NCBI GenBank assembly: GCA_020060545.1
Contig: JAGUZX010000134.1
Coordinates: 1 to 64,000 of the forward strand
DNA length: 64,000 bases
Origin: Desulfovibrio sp.
Lineage (GTDB): Bacteria; Bacillota; Dethiobacteria; DTU022
Direction of reading: 5' to 3'
Shown: in pieces, positions 30,922-39,999 of the stretch
How positions within the stretch are numbered: position 1 is the first letter of the stretch
Layout: each line of letters starts with the position of its first letter
Program-made: the position numbers and the translations under genes
The notes under the pieces: model-generated
The model's database searches: none
What the model was told of the DNA's origin: nothing
Seen by the model: only the letters and a program-made list of their open reading frames with translations

Positions 30922-31357
30922 CGGCCTCCACGATCTTGGCGTAACCGGTGCACCGGCATAGATTTCCCGCCATCCCCCGCCTGATCTGATCCCGGCTGGG
31001 ACGAGGGTTTTCAGCCAGCAGCGCCTTGGCCGACATGATCATGCCCGGGGTGCAGAAGCCGCACTGGACGGCGCCGTGCTCCACAAATGCCTCCTGCAGC
31101 GGATCGAGCCGGCATTGCTTCCCGGCCAAGCCTTCAACGGTCTGCACGCTTTTCCCGTTAACAAAGGCCGCAAGCATCAAACAGGCGTTCACTGCTTCCT
31201 GCTCGACAAGCACGGTACAGGAGCCGCATTCACCGTAGCCGCAGCCCTCTTTGGCGCCGCGCAGCTCAAAATGCTCCCGGAGCATTTCCAAAAGAGTAAC
31301 CTGATCGGGCACTTCCGCGGTCACCGGGTCACCGTTAAGCAGAAACGATATCTTCAC
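30875..31357 (-). CDS. Molybdenum hydroxylase [2Fe-2S] small subunit (likely GTG start 31357)
   Basis: LREHFELRGAKEGCGYGECGSCTVLVEQEAVNACLML ... CGFCTPGMIMSAKALL ... NLCRCTGYAKIVEAV. Confidence 0.92.
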   Translation of the reverse strand: MKISFLLNGDPVTAEVPDQVTLLEMLREHFELRGAKEGCGYGECGSCTVLVEQEAVNACLMLAAFVNGKSVQTVEGLAGKQCRLDPLQEAFVEHGAVQCGFCTPGMIMSAKALLAENPRPSRDQIRRGMAGNLCRCTGYAKIVEAVAAASKRGCSCGESS

Positions 31358-31362
31358 TGCAA

Positions 31363-32244
31363 TCACCCCTTCATCGTTCGTCCCGAGCGCTCGAGAGCCT
31401 CGGCGGCGGCGCGCGGCAGCAGCGCGCAAATCATCTTCTTCCGGTAAGCGGCAGTTGTCCGGAAGCTCGTTCTGGGGCTCGAATCTTCTAGCGCCAGCAC
31501 TCCCGCTTCTTCCCACACGGCGCGGTAGAAGGGTTTTCCGGCTACATGCTTCTCCGCCCTGATCGCCCTGATCGGGGTCGGAGCGGCCAGCGTCAACGCA
31601 ATCCTTGCTTCTCGACAGATCTCCCCGCCGGCTTCAGGAATCAGCGTGACGGCAACCCCGAGCAGCGGCAGATCCATCGCTTTGCGCCGGGTATGCTTGA
31701 GATAGCGGGAACAGGCCTCCGGCGGAAGCTCCGGGATGATGATCTGTTTCAACACTTCATTGGCGGCCAGCGCGGTTTTACCGGGGCCGCGGAAAAATTC
31801 GTTTAAGGAAATGTTCCTTTCCCCCTCCGGCCCTTCAACCAGGAGTACGGCATCGAGAGCGAGCAGCGGACCCGCCGTATCCGCCGAAGGCGCCCCATTG
31901 CAGATATTCCCCCCCACGGTGGCCACGTTGCGCACCTGAACAGACCCCAGGTTGTCGACAGCATCAGCCAGCAGGGTGAACCGTTCCCGGATCAGCGGCG
32001 AGCGTTCAATCGCCCGGTGCGTAACCATGGCACCGAGCCGCAAATACCCGCCGCTAAAGTTGATTTCATTAACGCCGGGCACGCTGCGCAAAGATATGAC
32101 ATGATCGGGTTCCTTTTTCCCCTGCTTCATCTCCACAACCAGGTCTGTTCCTCCCGCAATAAGGCGGGCTTTTTCCCCGTACGCACTCAAAAGATGGACC
32201 GCATCTGCAATCGATTTTGGTTCGTGATAAGTAAACCTTCGCAA
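31363..32244 (-). CDS. Molybdenum hydroxylase FAD-binding subunit
   Basis: LIAGGTDLVVEMKQGKKEPDHVISLRSVPGVNEI; VRNVATVGGNICNGAPSADTAGPLLALDA. Confidence 0.9.
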   Translation of the reverse strand: MRRFTYHEPKSIADAVHLLSAYGEKARLIAGGTDLVVEMKQGKKEPDHVISLRSVPGVNEINFSGGYLRLGAMVTHRAIERSPLIRERFTLLADAVDNLGSVQVRNVATVGGNICNGAPSADTAGPLLALDAVLLVEGPEGERNISLNEFFRGPGKTALAANEVLKQIIIPELPPEACSRYLKHTRRKAMDLPLLGVAVTLIPEAGGEICREARIALTLAAPTPIRAIRAEKHVAGKPFYRAVWEEAGVLALEDSSPRTSFRTTAAYRKKMICALLPRAAAEALERSGRTMKG

Positions 32245-32261
32245 TGCTTATCCCTCCCCTA

Positions 32262-32282
32262 ATTGGAAGTTGGAAGTTAGAG
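32262..32282 (-). repeat. Short 7-bp-period array (TTCCAAC type) upstream of the FAD-subunit gene
   Basis: Plus strand TTGGAAGTTGGAAGTTAGAGG. Confidence 0.5.
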
Positions 32283-32300
32283 GTTTGCTGTCGGAAATAC

Positions 32301-32340
32301 CCCTCTTACCCTAACCCTCTCCCGCCAGGGGGGGAGAGGG
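32301..32340. repeat. Palindromic CCCTCTCCCGCC...GGGGAGAGGG repeat
   Basis: CCCTCTTACCCTAACCCTCTCCCGCCAGGGGGGGAGAGGG, able to form a strong hairpin. Confidence 0.75.
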
Positions 32341-32445
32341 AATCCTCTCTCTCGCTTCCCGCCATCAGAGCGCCATGCGGCTGTCGGCATGCCGAAACCG
32401 TCCCCACTTTTCTTGCTATCAACAGCTCGAGAGCGGCCTCATTTT

Positions 32446-32485
32446 TTTCCCACTTCCCACTTCTCACTTCCCACCTCTCAATACG
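32446..32485 (-). repeat. 7-bp-period array (GTGGGAA/GTGAGAA) supplying the hyuB C-terminus and stop
   Basis: Minus strand TTGAGAGGTGGGAAGTGAGAAGTGGGAAGTGGGAA. Confidence 0.85.
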
Positions 32486-34227
32486 GCGGTAGCTTTTTCG
32501 TCCACAGTAAAAGTGTCCCTGTCGATGACCACACCGTAATCTTCTCTTGCCTTTTCGAAGGATACGACACCGTTTCTCACGTCGGCAAGAACCTTTTCCG
32601 GCGGGCGCAGGTGCGGGTCGCCGTAACCGCCGCCGCCTCCGGCCTGCTGGTACCAGATTGTCCCTTGCGGGACACCGTGCACCAGCTCCTTGCTCCTCGG
32701 AACGTACACGCGTCCGTCCGGGTAGCGCAGCTCGATTCTGTTCAAAGTGCCCGGCTTTCCTCCAAAAAGGCCGAAAGCGGGCTCGACATCGCCGTCGCCA
32801 AAAGTGACACAGGTAGTATTACCCGCGTTAATAACGAATCCGGTCTCCACGCCCAGCCCGCCGCGCCACCGTCCGGCGCCCGCGGAATCGCAGAGATACT
32901 CGTGCTGGAGCAGCAGGTGGGGATCTTGCAGCTCAAACATTTCATAGTCCTGCGCCAGGACCCCTCCGGAGGCGTCGATCATACCGATATGATCGTAACC
33001 GTCAAAGCCGCGTGTTCCCCCCGAGCCGCCTTTCATGGCCAGGAAAAGAATATCGACGTAGGGTGCGTTCTTCCGGGGATCCTGGCCGGTCACCAGGCCG
33101 CACAGCAGCTGATTCCATCCCGCGGTAACCCGCTCCGGGATGGCCGGGGCAAGCGCCCGGATGATCGCGTCGGCGACCGGCGGGCAGAGATGATTGCCGA
33201 AGGTTGTCGCGGCCGGGAAGGCGGCGTTAAGAATTTTCCCCTCCGGGATGATCATCCGGATTGGCCTGGACATGCCGTCATTGTGCGGGATATCGGGATT
33301 GACCATCTGCAGGAACGTCAGGATCACGGCTGATGCGGAAGAGGTAAAGGTGCCGTTCACAAAAGCAGGCGTCTGGGAGTCGGTTTCTGAGAAATCAAAA
33401 GTAATCGTTTCATCTTCCACGGTGATTTTGACCCGAATTTTGTAGGTTGAACCGATGTTTTTCCCGTCATAATAAACGGTCGATTCGCCAAGGTAGACCC
33501 CGTTGGGGATACTCCTGATCTCCGCCTGCATCATTTTTTCCGTTGAACGGTAAAGATAATCCTTGTGGGCTTCGTATACCGCCAGGCCGTACTTGCCGAT
33601 CAGTTCCAGCATCCGCCTTTCGGCCAGGGTGCAGCTGCCGATCTGGGCCGTTAAATCCGCCGGCACGATATCGTAGCGGATATTGGCAAAGATCAGATCC
33701 CAGACATCCCGGCGCAGTTTTCCTTTTTCGAAAACTTTCACCGGTGGAATCCGCAGGGCTTCCTGCCATACCTCCGTGGCATCGGGATTGTAGCCTCCCG
33801 CCACCGCGCCCCCGATATCGGCCTGATGACCCTTGCAGGCAGCCCAGGCGATAAGCTTTCCCTCGCCGAAAATCGGTTTATATACGGCTACATCATTGTT
33901 CTGGTTTCCGAGGGAGAAAACATCGTTGTGGAAAATCACATCGCCCGGGTAGATCTCGTCCCCAAAATAACGCACAATGTACTCGCATACGGGGCCCAGG
34001 GAGAACGATAAGATGGGGAGATTCTCGGTTTGTTCCAGCATTTTACCCGCCCCGTCATAAAGGCCGGTGACAAAGTCCTTGGCCTCACAAAGGATCGGGG
34101 ACCTGGTTGTCCGGGTAATGGCATGGCTCATCTCCTGGGTGATTGATTTAAACCGCCGCTGAAACACCGAAACGAGAATTTTGTCGATCTTGACCGCGCT
34201 TGCCGCATCCGTTTTCGCTTCGCTCAT
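32464..34227 (-). CDS. hyuB: Hydantoinase B/oxoprolinase family protein
   Basis: FQRRFKSITQEMSHAITRTTRSPILCEAKDFVTGLYDGAGKMLEQTENLP; GRWRGGLGVETGFV. Confidence 0.9.
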   Translation of the reverse strand: MSEAKTDAASAVKIDKILVSVFQRRFKSITQEMSHAITRTTRSPILCEAKDFVTGLYDGAGKMLEQTENLPILSFSLGPVCEYIVRYFGDEIYPGDVIFHNDVFSLGNQNNDVAVYKPIFGEGKLIAWAACKGHQADIGGAVAGGYNPDATEVWQEALRIPPVKVFEKGKLRRDVWDLIFANIRYDIVPADLTAQIGSCTLAERRMLELIGKYGLAVYEAHKDYLYRSTEKMMQAEIRSIPNGVYLGESTVYYDGKNIGSTYKIRVKITVEDETITFDFSETDSQTPAFVNGTFTSSASAVILTFLQMVNPDIPHNDGMSRPIRMIIPEGKILNAAFPAATTFGNHLCPPVADAIIRALAPAIPERVTAGWNQLLCGLVTGQDPRKNAPYVDILFLAMKGGSGGTRGFDGYDHIGMIDASGGVLAQDYEMFELQDPHLLLQHEYLCDSAGAGRWRGGLGVETGFVINAGNTTCVTFGDGDVEPAFGLFGGKPGTLNRIELRYPDGRVYVPRSKELVHGVPQGTIWYQQAGGGGGYGDPHLRPPEKVLADVRNGVVSFEKAREDYGVVIDRDTFTVDEKATAVLRGGK

Positions 34228-36329
34228 TTCACAACCCTCCCCGCAAATTCTTCCTCTCTCTCTTTGAGGAAGAGCATGAAACTGCCGTACCGATCTACAA
34301 CTAAAGCATACTCGGGGGTCACAAACGCCGTTGTATTGACTTGCTCAATGATCGCCGGTCCCGCAATACGGTTGCCGTATTTAAGCCTGGCGCCGTCAAA
34401 TACCGGGACATCGGCGAACTCCTTTTGGGCGGGCAGGTATACCTTGCGGTGCCGTTTGTATGCCGGCGCGGGGTCGCCGCCCGTAAATTCCTCTTCCATA
34501 AACTGCGGTTTATCCGTGCGGCCGATACAGGAAAGGCGCATATTCAAAAGTTCAATCGGTGTCCCCTCTTTTTCCAGCGAGTAGCCGTAAAGCAGGTTGT
34601 GCTTCCGGTGAAACTGCCGGGCGATCTCTTCGAGGTTAAAATTAAAAACGTCTTCCCGCGAAACCGATACGTTAACCTCGTGATATTGCTTGACGTAGCG
34701 CATATCCAGGCTGTAGCTGTTTTCGACCCTTGTTTCGGGGATTCTTTCATTGCGCAGGTATCCCCTTCCTTCTGCCTCCATTTCTTGATACAGGTTCAAA
34801 AACGTTTCCTTTTGTAAACGCGATAACGGGACGGAATAAGTGCGGACGAAATCGTGTTTCAAGTCGGACATGAGCATCCCGGCCGCGCAGAAAATAGATG
34901 ACTCCTTGGGGATAATGATGACCGGTATTTCCAGCTCAAGTGCGATCATGCAGGCATGATTGGGGCCGGCGCCGCCGGCTACCACTAGGGGGAAATCCCG
35001 CGGGTCTTCTCCTCTTTTTACCGACACCTCGCGCACCCCGGCAGCCATATTCACATTGATGATGTTATACATGCCGGCGGCGGCTTCCACCAGATCAAAC
35101 TTTAATTGATCGGCGATATGCTTTTTGATCGCCTCCGCAGCCCTGGCATAGTTGAGCTTCATTTTCCCGCCGGCGAAGAAGTCGGCATCCAGGTAGCCCA
35201 GGACCAGATCGGCGTCGGTACACGTGGGCAGTTCGCCGCCGCGATCGTAGCAGGCGGGGCCCGGTTTTGAACCGGCGCTTTGGGGTCCCATCCGCAACAG
35301 CCCGCCCTCGTCCAACCACCCGATGCTGCCGCCGCCGGCGCCGATGGTAACGATGTCCAGCATCGGCAGAGCCAGGCGGAGCCTGTTGATATCGCCTTCG
35401 GTAGTAACCAGCGGGGTTTTAGCCTTGATCAGGGCCGCATCGAAACTGGTTCCTCCCATGTCCACGGTAATACAATCGTTGAAACCGTTGATGGAGGTAT
35501 AGCTTATCCCCGCCACCGGGCCGGCCGCGGGGCCGGACAGCAGCGTCACGGCCGCTTCTGCCACGGCGACCTCCGGTGCGACAACACCGCCGTTCGACTG
35601 CATAATCAGAAGCGTCCCTTGAAAGCTGTTTTCCTTAAGCCTTGTGACCAGGCTCTGCAGGTAGCGCCGCAGTACCGGACCCACGTAGGAGTTAAGTACA
35701 GTGGTACTGAGGCGATCATAAAAACGGATCGAAGGAAGCAGGCTGCTGGAAACGGAGAGATAGCTTTGCGGCATTTGTGAACCGACAATCTCCGCCGCCT
35801 GCCGCTCATGCTCTTTGTTGGCAAAAGAGTTCATAAAACAGATTGCTACCGCTTCCACCCCTTCTTTTTCAAAGAGCTTGACGGCCTCCGCCACGCTCTC
35901 CGGCTGAAGCGGCATTACTACCGCTCCCCGGTAATCAACCCTTTCCTCCACGGGCCAGCGCAGGTAACGCGGCACCAGCGGCACCACATTCGGGTAACGG
36001 TTGTTGTACTGCTCTTCCCTGATGCCCCTTCTCATCTCCAGGGCGTCACGCACACCCCTGGTTGTCAAAAGGCCCGTTTTGGCGCCGCTGTAAGTGAGCA
36101 CGGCGTTCGTAGTCACGGTAGTGCCGTGCACAATGGTCTCCACCTGCCCCAGGAACTGCGCCAGGGAAAGATCCAGATCGCGGGCCATCTCGTTCAAGCC
36201 GTTTAAAAGCCCGATGGAGGGATCATCCGGAGTGGAAAGCACTTTGTAAATCTTCGAGGTTCCTTCTTCAAAAGCCAGCAGGAAATCGGTGAAAGTTCCT
36301 CCCACATCGATGCCGATCTTGTATTTCAA
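34224..36329 (-). CDS. hyuA: Hydantoinase A/oxoprolinase family protein
   Basis: KIGIDVGGTFTDFLLAFEEG; VHGTTVTTNAVLTYSGAKTGLLTTRGVRDALEMRRG; VDMGGTSFDAALI. Confidence 0.9.
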   Translation of the reverse strand: MKYKIGIDVGGTFTDFLLAFEEGTSKIYKVLSTPDDPSIGLLNGLNEMARDLDLSLAQFLGQVETIVHGTTVTTNAVLTYSGAKTGLLTTRGVRDALEMRRGIREEQYNNRYPNVVPLVPRYLRWPVEERVDYRGAVVMPLQPESVAEAVKLFEKEGVEAVAICFMNSFANKEHERQAAEIVGSQMPQSYLSVSSSLLPSIRFYDRLSTTVLNSYVGPVLRRYLQSLVTRLKENSFQGTLLIMQSNGGVVAPEVAVAEAAVTLLSGPAAGPVAGISYTSINGFNDCITVDMGGTSFDAALIKAKTPLVTTEGDINRLRLALPMLDIVTIGAGGGSIGWLDEGGLLRMGPQSAGSKPGPACYDRGGELPTCTDADLVLGYLDADFFAGGKMKLNYARAAEAIKKHIADQLKFDLVEAAAGMYNIINVNMAAGVREVSVKRGEDPRDFPLVVAGGAGPNHACMIALELEIPVIIIPKESSIFCAAGMLMSDLKHDFVRTYSVPLSRLQKETFLNLYQEMEAEGRGYLRNERIPETRVENSYSLDMRYVKQYHEVNVSVSREDVFNFNLEEIARQFHRKHNLLYGYSLEKEGTPIELLNMRLSCIGRTDKPQFMEEEFTGGDPAPAYKRHRKVYLPAQKEFADVPVFDGARLKYGNRIAGPAIIEQVNTTAFVTPEYALVVDRYGSFMLFLKEREEEFAGRVVK

Positions 36330-36354
36330 TTTATCGCCCCCCCTAACACCCGAG

Positions 36355-36476
36355 TATTCAGTGGTCAGAATCAGTAGCCAGAATATTATGGGCGCTAAAC
36401 CGTTTGCTCCAATTCCTGATTTCTAAATTCTGACTCCTGGCTCTTGACTTCTGAATTCTGACTCCTGCCTTCTTAG
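36355..36476 (-). repeat. Complete-looking 7-bp-period element: long sense array, centre, opposed array
   Basis: Minus strand AAGGCAGGAGTCAGAATTCAGAAGTCAAGAGCCAGGAGTCAGAATTTAGAAATCAGGAATTGGAGCAAACGGTTTAGCGCCCATAATATTCTGGCTACTGATTCTGACCACTGAATACTC. Confidence 0.85.
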
Positions 36477-38099
36477 TTAAAATATTGACGGTTCTTTATA
36501 CTCCCCAAAAACCTCTTTAAAGACCGCTGTCATCTCGCCCACTGTGGCATACGCTTTTACCGCCTCCACCAGGTAAGGCATCACATTCTTCCCGGCCTTG
36601 GCTGCAGCCTCCAAATCTTTCAAAGTGCGCACCACCGTTCTTGAATCCCTGGTGCGCCTGACTTCCCTTAATCTTGCCACCTGTTCATCCAGCGCGGCGG
36701 GGTTATATTCGTGGAGCTCAACATCCGGCTCATCTTCTTCAACCACGTACTTGTTTACGCCGACCTTCACCAGCGTTCCATCCTGGATCGCCTTTTCCTG
36801 TCGGTAAGCCTGTTTGGCCACTTCTCTCTGGACATAGCCGCTTGAGACCGCCGCGGCCATGCCGCCGATTGCTTCGACATTGCGCATCTCGGCGCTAATT
36901 TTTTGCTCCATCGTGCTGGTGAGAGACTCGATATAATAAGAGCCTCCCAGCGGGTCAACCGTATCCCGCAAACCCATTTCTTCCGCAAGGATATGACTGG
37001 TCATTAAAGAGATCAACGCCGCTTTCGGCGTTGGGATAGTGTAGGCCTCGTCATAAGAGCAGAGCGCCATGGTCTGTGTCCCGCTGAGGGCGGAGATAAG
37101 CGCATAATAGGCTCCCCGGACGATATTGTTCTCGGGCTGCTGCATGGTCAACCCCGCGCCGCCCCCTCCGGCCAGCATGCGGAACTGCAGCGAACGCTTT
37201 TCTTTGGCGCCGTAGCGCTCCCGAATCGTTTTGGCCCACAGCCGGCGGGCGGCGCGAAACTTGGCCACCTGTTCAAAAAGGTTCCCGTAGATATCGAGAT
37301 TAAAAGAAAGGCGGCCTACAAAATCGTCGATACCGAGCCCGCGCGCGAGAACATGCTCGATATAGGTAATCGCAATCTCAAAAGCATAAGCGATCTCCTG
37401 GACGGGATTGGCTCCCGACTCGCGGATATGGTAACCGCATATGCTGACCGGGTAAGTGCGCGGCATCGCTTTGCAGCTGTATTCAATGGTGTCGCCGATC
37501 AGCCGGATCGACGGCTCCACCGGGAAAATCCACATCCCCCGGCCCACCATCTCCTTCAGAATGTCATTCTGTGGGGTGGCGCTGATCCGGTCCAGCGGAA
37601 AACCGAATTTCTCCGCCACCACCTGGTACATGGCCAGGATAATCGAGGCCACGGCATTGACCGTCAGGCCGCTGCCGATGGTGTCCATTTTAATACCCGC
37701 AAAGGCAATCTCGAAGTCGCGCAAACTGTCTACCGCCATCCCCACGCGTCCCACTTCTCCCTCCGCCATGGGGTCGTCGGAATCCAGGCCCAGTTGCGTC
37801 GGCAGGTCGAAGGCCACATTCAGCCCTGTTTGACCGTGCGAGATAAGGTATTTGAAGCGTTCATTCGTTTCCCCGGGAGTACCGAAACCCGAGTACTGCC
37901 GGGTTGTCCAGGGAAGCTTGCGAAACATTTCCGGGTGAATCCCGCGCGTATACGGAAATTCTCCGGGGTTGCCGAGATCCCTGGCATAGTCGATCTCTTT
38001 CAAATCTTCAGGAGTGTAGATCGGTTTTACGCTTATCCCCGATTCCAGGATGACTTCCTTAATTTCTTCACCATCCTTAATATATCTCGCTCCGCTCAT
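36477..38099 (-). CDS. Methylmalonyl-CoA mutase-type acyl-CoA mutase, large subunit
   Basis: PWTTRQYSGFGTPGETNERFKYLISHGQTGLNVAFDLPTQLGLDSDDP; EPSIRLI; CGYHIRESGA; no B12-binding domain in this ORF. Confidence 0.92.
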   Translation of the reverse strand: MSGARYIKDGEEIKEVILESGISVKPIYTPEDLKEIDYARDLGNPGEFPYTRGIHPEMFRKLPWTTRQYSGFGTPGETNERFKYLISHGQTGLNVAFDLPTQLGLDSDDPMAEGEVGRVGMAVDSLRDFEIAFAGIKMDTIGSGLTVNAVASIILAMYQVVAEKFGFPLDRISATPQNDILKEMVGRGMWIFPVEPSIRLIGDTIEYSCKAMPRTYPVSICGYHIRESGANPVQEIAYAFEIAITYIEHVLARGLGIDDFVGRLSFNLDIYGNLFEQVAKFRAARRLWAKTIRERYGAKEKRSLQFRMLAGGGGAGLTMQQPENNIVRGAYYALISALSGTQTMALCSYDEAYTIPTPKAALISLMTSHILAEEMGLRDTVDPLGGSYYIESLTSTMEQKISAEMRNVEAIGGMAAAVSSGYVQREVAKQAYRQEKAIQDGTLVKVGVNKYVVEEDEPDVELHEYNPAALDEQVARLREVRRTRDSRTVVRTLKDLEAAAKAGKNVMPYLVEAVKAYATVGEMTAVFKEVFGEYKEPSIF

Positions 38100-38130
38100 A
38101 CTTTACCTCCTTACCTGGTCAACACTTAGG

Positions 38131-38568
38131 CTAAAGAGCCTGCCGGAGGGCGGGTACCTCTTTTTGGAAAAAATGCGTAATCTCTTCAAACGAAGTGCCG
38201 CCGGGGAAGACTGCTTTTACCCCCAGGGACTTCAAGCGCGCCAGATCACGCCGGGGGATAACCCCCCCGACGGTTACAATGATGTCTCCCAGGCCGGCAT
38301 GGCGCAGCTTCGCCATCAGCTTCTCGGTAATCGGGAGATGCGCCCCCGAGAGGATACTGAGCCCGATCACGTCTACGTCTTCTTGAAGAGCGGCTTCCAC
38401 GATCTGATCCACGGTTTTGTGCAGTCCCGTATAAATCACGTCCATCCCCGCGTCCCTCAGTAAATAGGAGATTACCTTCGCGCCGCGGTCGTGACCGTCA
38501 AGTCCCGGTTTTGCAATCAACACACGCACTCTTTTATGCTCGTTCATCAGCGCCACCAATCCCTTCAC
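38131..38568 (-). CDS. Cobalamin-binding subunit of the acyl-CoA mutase
   Basis: RVLIAKPGLDGHDRGAKVISYLLRDAGMDVIYTGLHKT (DxHxxG), VGGVIPRRDLARLKSLGVKAVFPGGT. Confidence 0.93.
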   Translation of the reverse strand: MKGLVALMNEHKRVRVLIAKPGLDGHDRGAKVISYLLRDAGMDVIYTGLHKTVDQIVEAALQEDVDVIGLSILSGAHLPITEKLMAKLRHAGLGDIIVTVGGVIPRRDLARLKSLGVKAVFPGGTSFEEITHFFQKEVPALRQAL

Positions 38569-38757
38569 CCGATAGAGGCCATGATGGTGTGCCTTACCGG
38601 CCGTATGATAATTAGGGTGTCACTCCAACAAAAGAGGCCTCTTGCTGGCATTGTAGCACACCGCCTTTGGAATAGGTATGTTCGTTTTAGGCAAAATAAA
38701 CCCATCCCTTTCGTTCCGGTCATACAAATAAAATCAATCTACAAAAACCGTTCGGGT

Positions 38758-39894
38758 TCACAAGTTAAAAAGCCCTCCGGCAATCAAAGCGCGCTGGGCA
38801 AAGCCGCCGCCTTCAAAGAGCTGCAGCGTTTTGGCGTCCCGCATATACTTCTCGACCGGGTACTCCCGGGAATACCCATAACCGCCTAAAACCTGGACGG
38901 CATCGGTCGCGATCCGCATCGCCGCCTCTGTAGCCACAAGCTTGGCCATCGCTGACTGGCCGGTGCAGGGAAAACCCTGGTCCAACAGCCAGGCCGCCTG
39001 GTAAACCAGAAGCTTTGCCGCTTCGATCCCCGCCGCCATTTCCGCCAGCATAAACTGAATCGCCTGGTTTGCGGCGATCGGCTTGCCAAACTGGACCCTC
39101 TCACGGGCGTATTTAACCGCTTCCGCCATGGCCGCCCGGGCCAGGCCCACGCCGGCAGCCCCGGCGAGCACACGGGCAAGGTCGGAGGCTTGCGCGGACA
39201 ACGCCATGCCGTCTCCTTCTTCACCGACACGGTCACCCGCGGGCACCCTGACATTTTTAAAAGAGATTTTTGCGGTATTGACTGCCCGGAGCCCCAGTTT
39301 TTTCTCGGTTTTCTCGATCGTCACCCCGGGAGAGCGGCAATCGACCGTAAAAGCGGAGACTTTTTTATTCTCTTCCCCGCCGCTTGCGGCGAATACAACC
39401 AGATAATCGGCATAAGCGGCGTTGTTAATGAAAGCTTTTGCCCCGTTAAGAACGTAGTTATCACCATCGCGCCCGTAGCAGGCGGCCAGCGCCGCCAAGT
39501 TGGAACCGGCTTCGCGCTCCTTTAAGGCAAATGAAACCAGTTTTCCCTGGGTGCAAATTAAAGGCAAATATTTCTCTTTTTGGGGCCCGGTGCCGGCGCA
39601 AATAAGAGGATGCAGCGCAACGGCATGGCCAATCACGCTGGCTGCCACTCCGGCACAGCCGCAAGCCAGTTCCTCAATCACCGCGGCGGCGGTAAGGGTA
39701 TCGATTCCCGCTCCCCCGTACGCCTCGGGGACGGTCAGGTTGGCGAGGCCCAAGGCGTTCAGTTTTTTAAAAATCTCGCCAGGAAAGCGTTCCGTTTCAT
39801 CGATAGCAGCGGCAACAGGCGCAATCTCTTTTACCGTAAAATCGCGAACCATCTTTTTAATGGCCTCTTGTTCTTCGCTGAGCTTGAAATCCAT
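38758..39894 (-). CDS. Acyl-CoA dehydrogenase
   Basis: FKLSEEQEAIKKMVRDFTVKEIAPVAAAIDETERFP; YGYSREYPVEKYMRDAKTLQLFEG. Confidence 0.92.
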   Translation of the reverse strand: MDFKLSEEQEAIKKMVRDFTVKEIAPVAAAIDETERFPGEIFKKLNALGLANLTVPEAYGGAGIDTLTAAAVIEELACGCAGVAASVIGHAVALHPLICAGTGPQKEKYLPLICTQGKLVSFALKEREAGSNLAALAACYGRDGDNYVLNGAKAFINNAAYADYLVVFAASGGEENKKVSAFTVDCRSPGVTIEKTEKKLGLRAVNTAKISFKNVRVPAGDRVGEEGDGMALSAQASDLARVLAGAAGVGLARAAMAEAVKYARERVQFGKPIAANQAIQFMLAEMAAGIEAAKLLVYQAAWLLDQGFPCTGQSAMAKLVATEAAMRIATDAVQVLGGYGYSREYPVEKYMRDAKTLQLFEGGGFAQRALIAGGLFNL

Positions 39895-39999
39895 TATTCC
39901 TACCCCCGTTTATCAAATATCCGGTCTATGGGAGGGCTTGAGCGCTCTTCCGCCCGCAGCGATTAGGGGCCTGAGCAATCCGCGCCCGGCAAGGGCCGC

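Noticed and set aside
28576-32244. Aerobic CO dehydrogenase (coxMSL)
   Set aside because: Large-subunit loop is MRGYGNPQ, not the form-I CoxL signature; gene context is anaerobic acyl-CoA catabolism.
32389-33333. 314-aa plus-strand ORF opposite hyuB
   Set aside because: Antisense to hyuB; N-terminus is just the translated 7-mer array.
36416-36476. Possible CRISPR-like array
   Set aside because: Units are about 7 bp, contiguous and degenerate with no spacers; no cas genes in the window.
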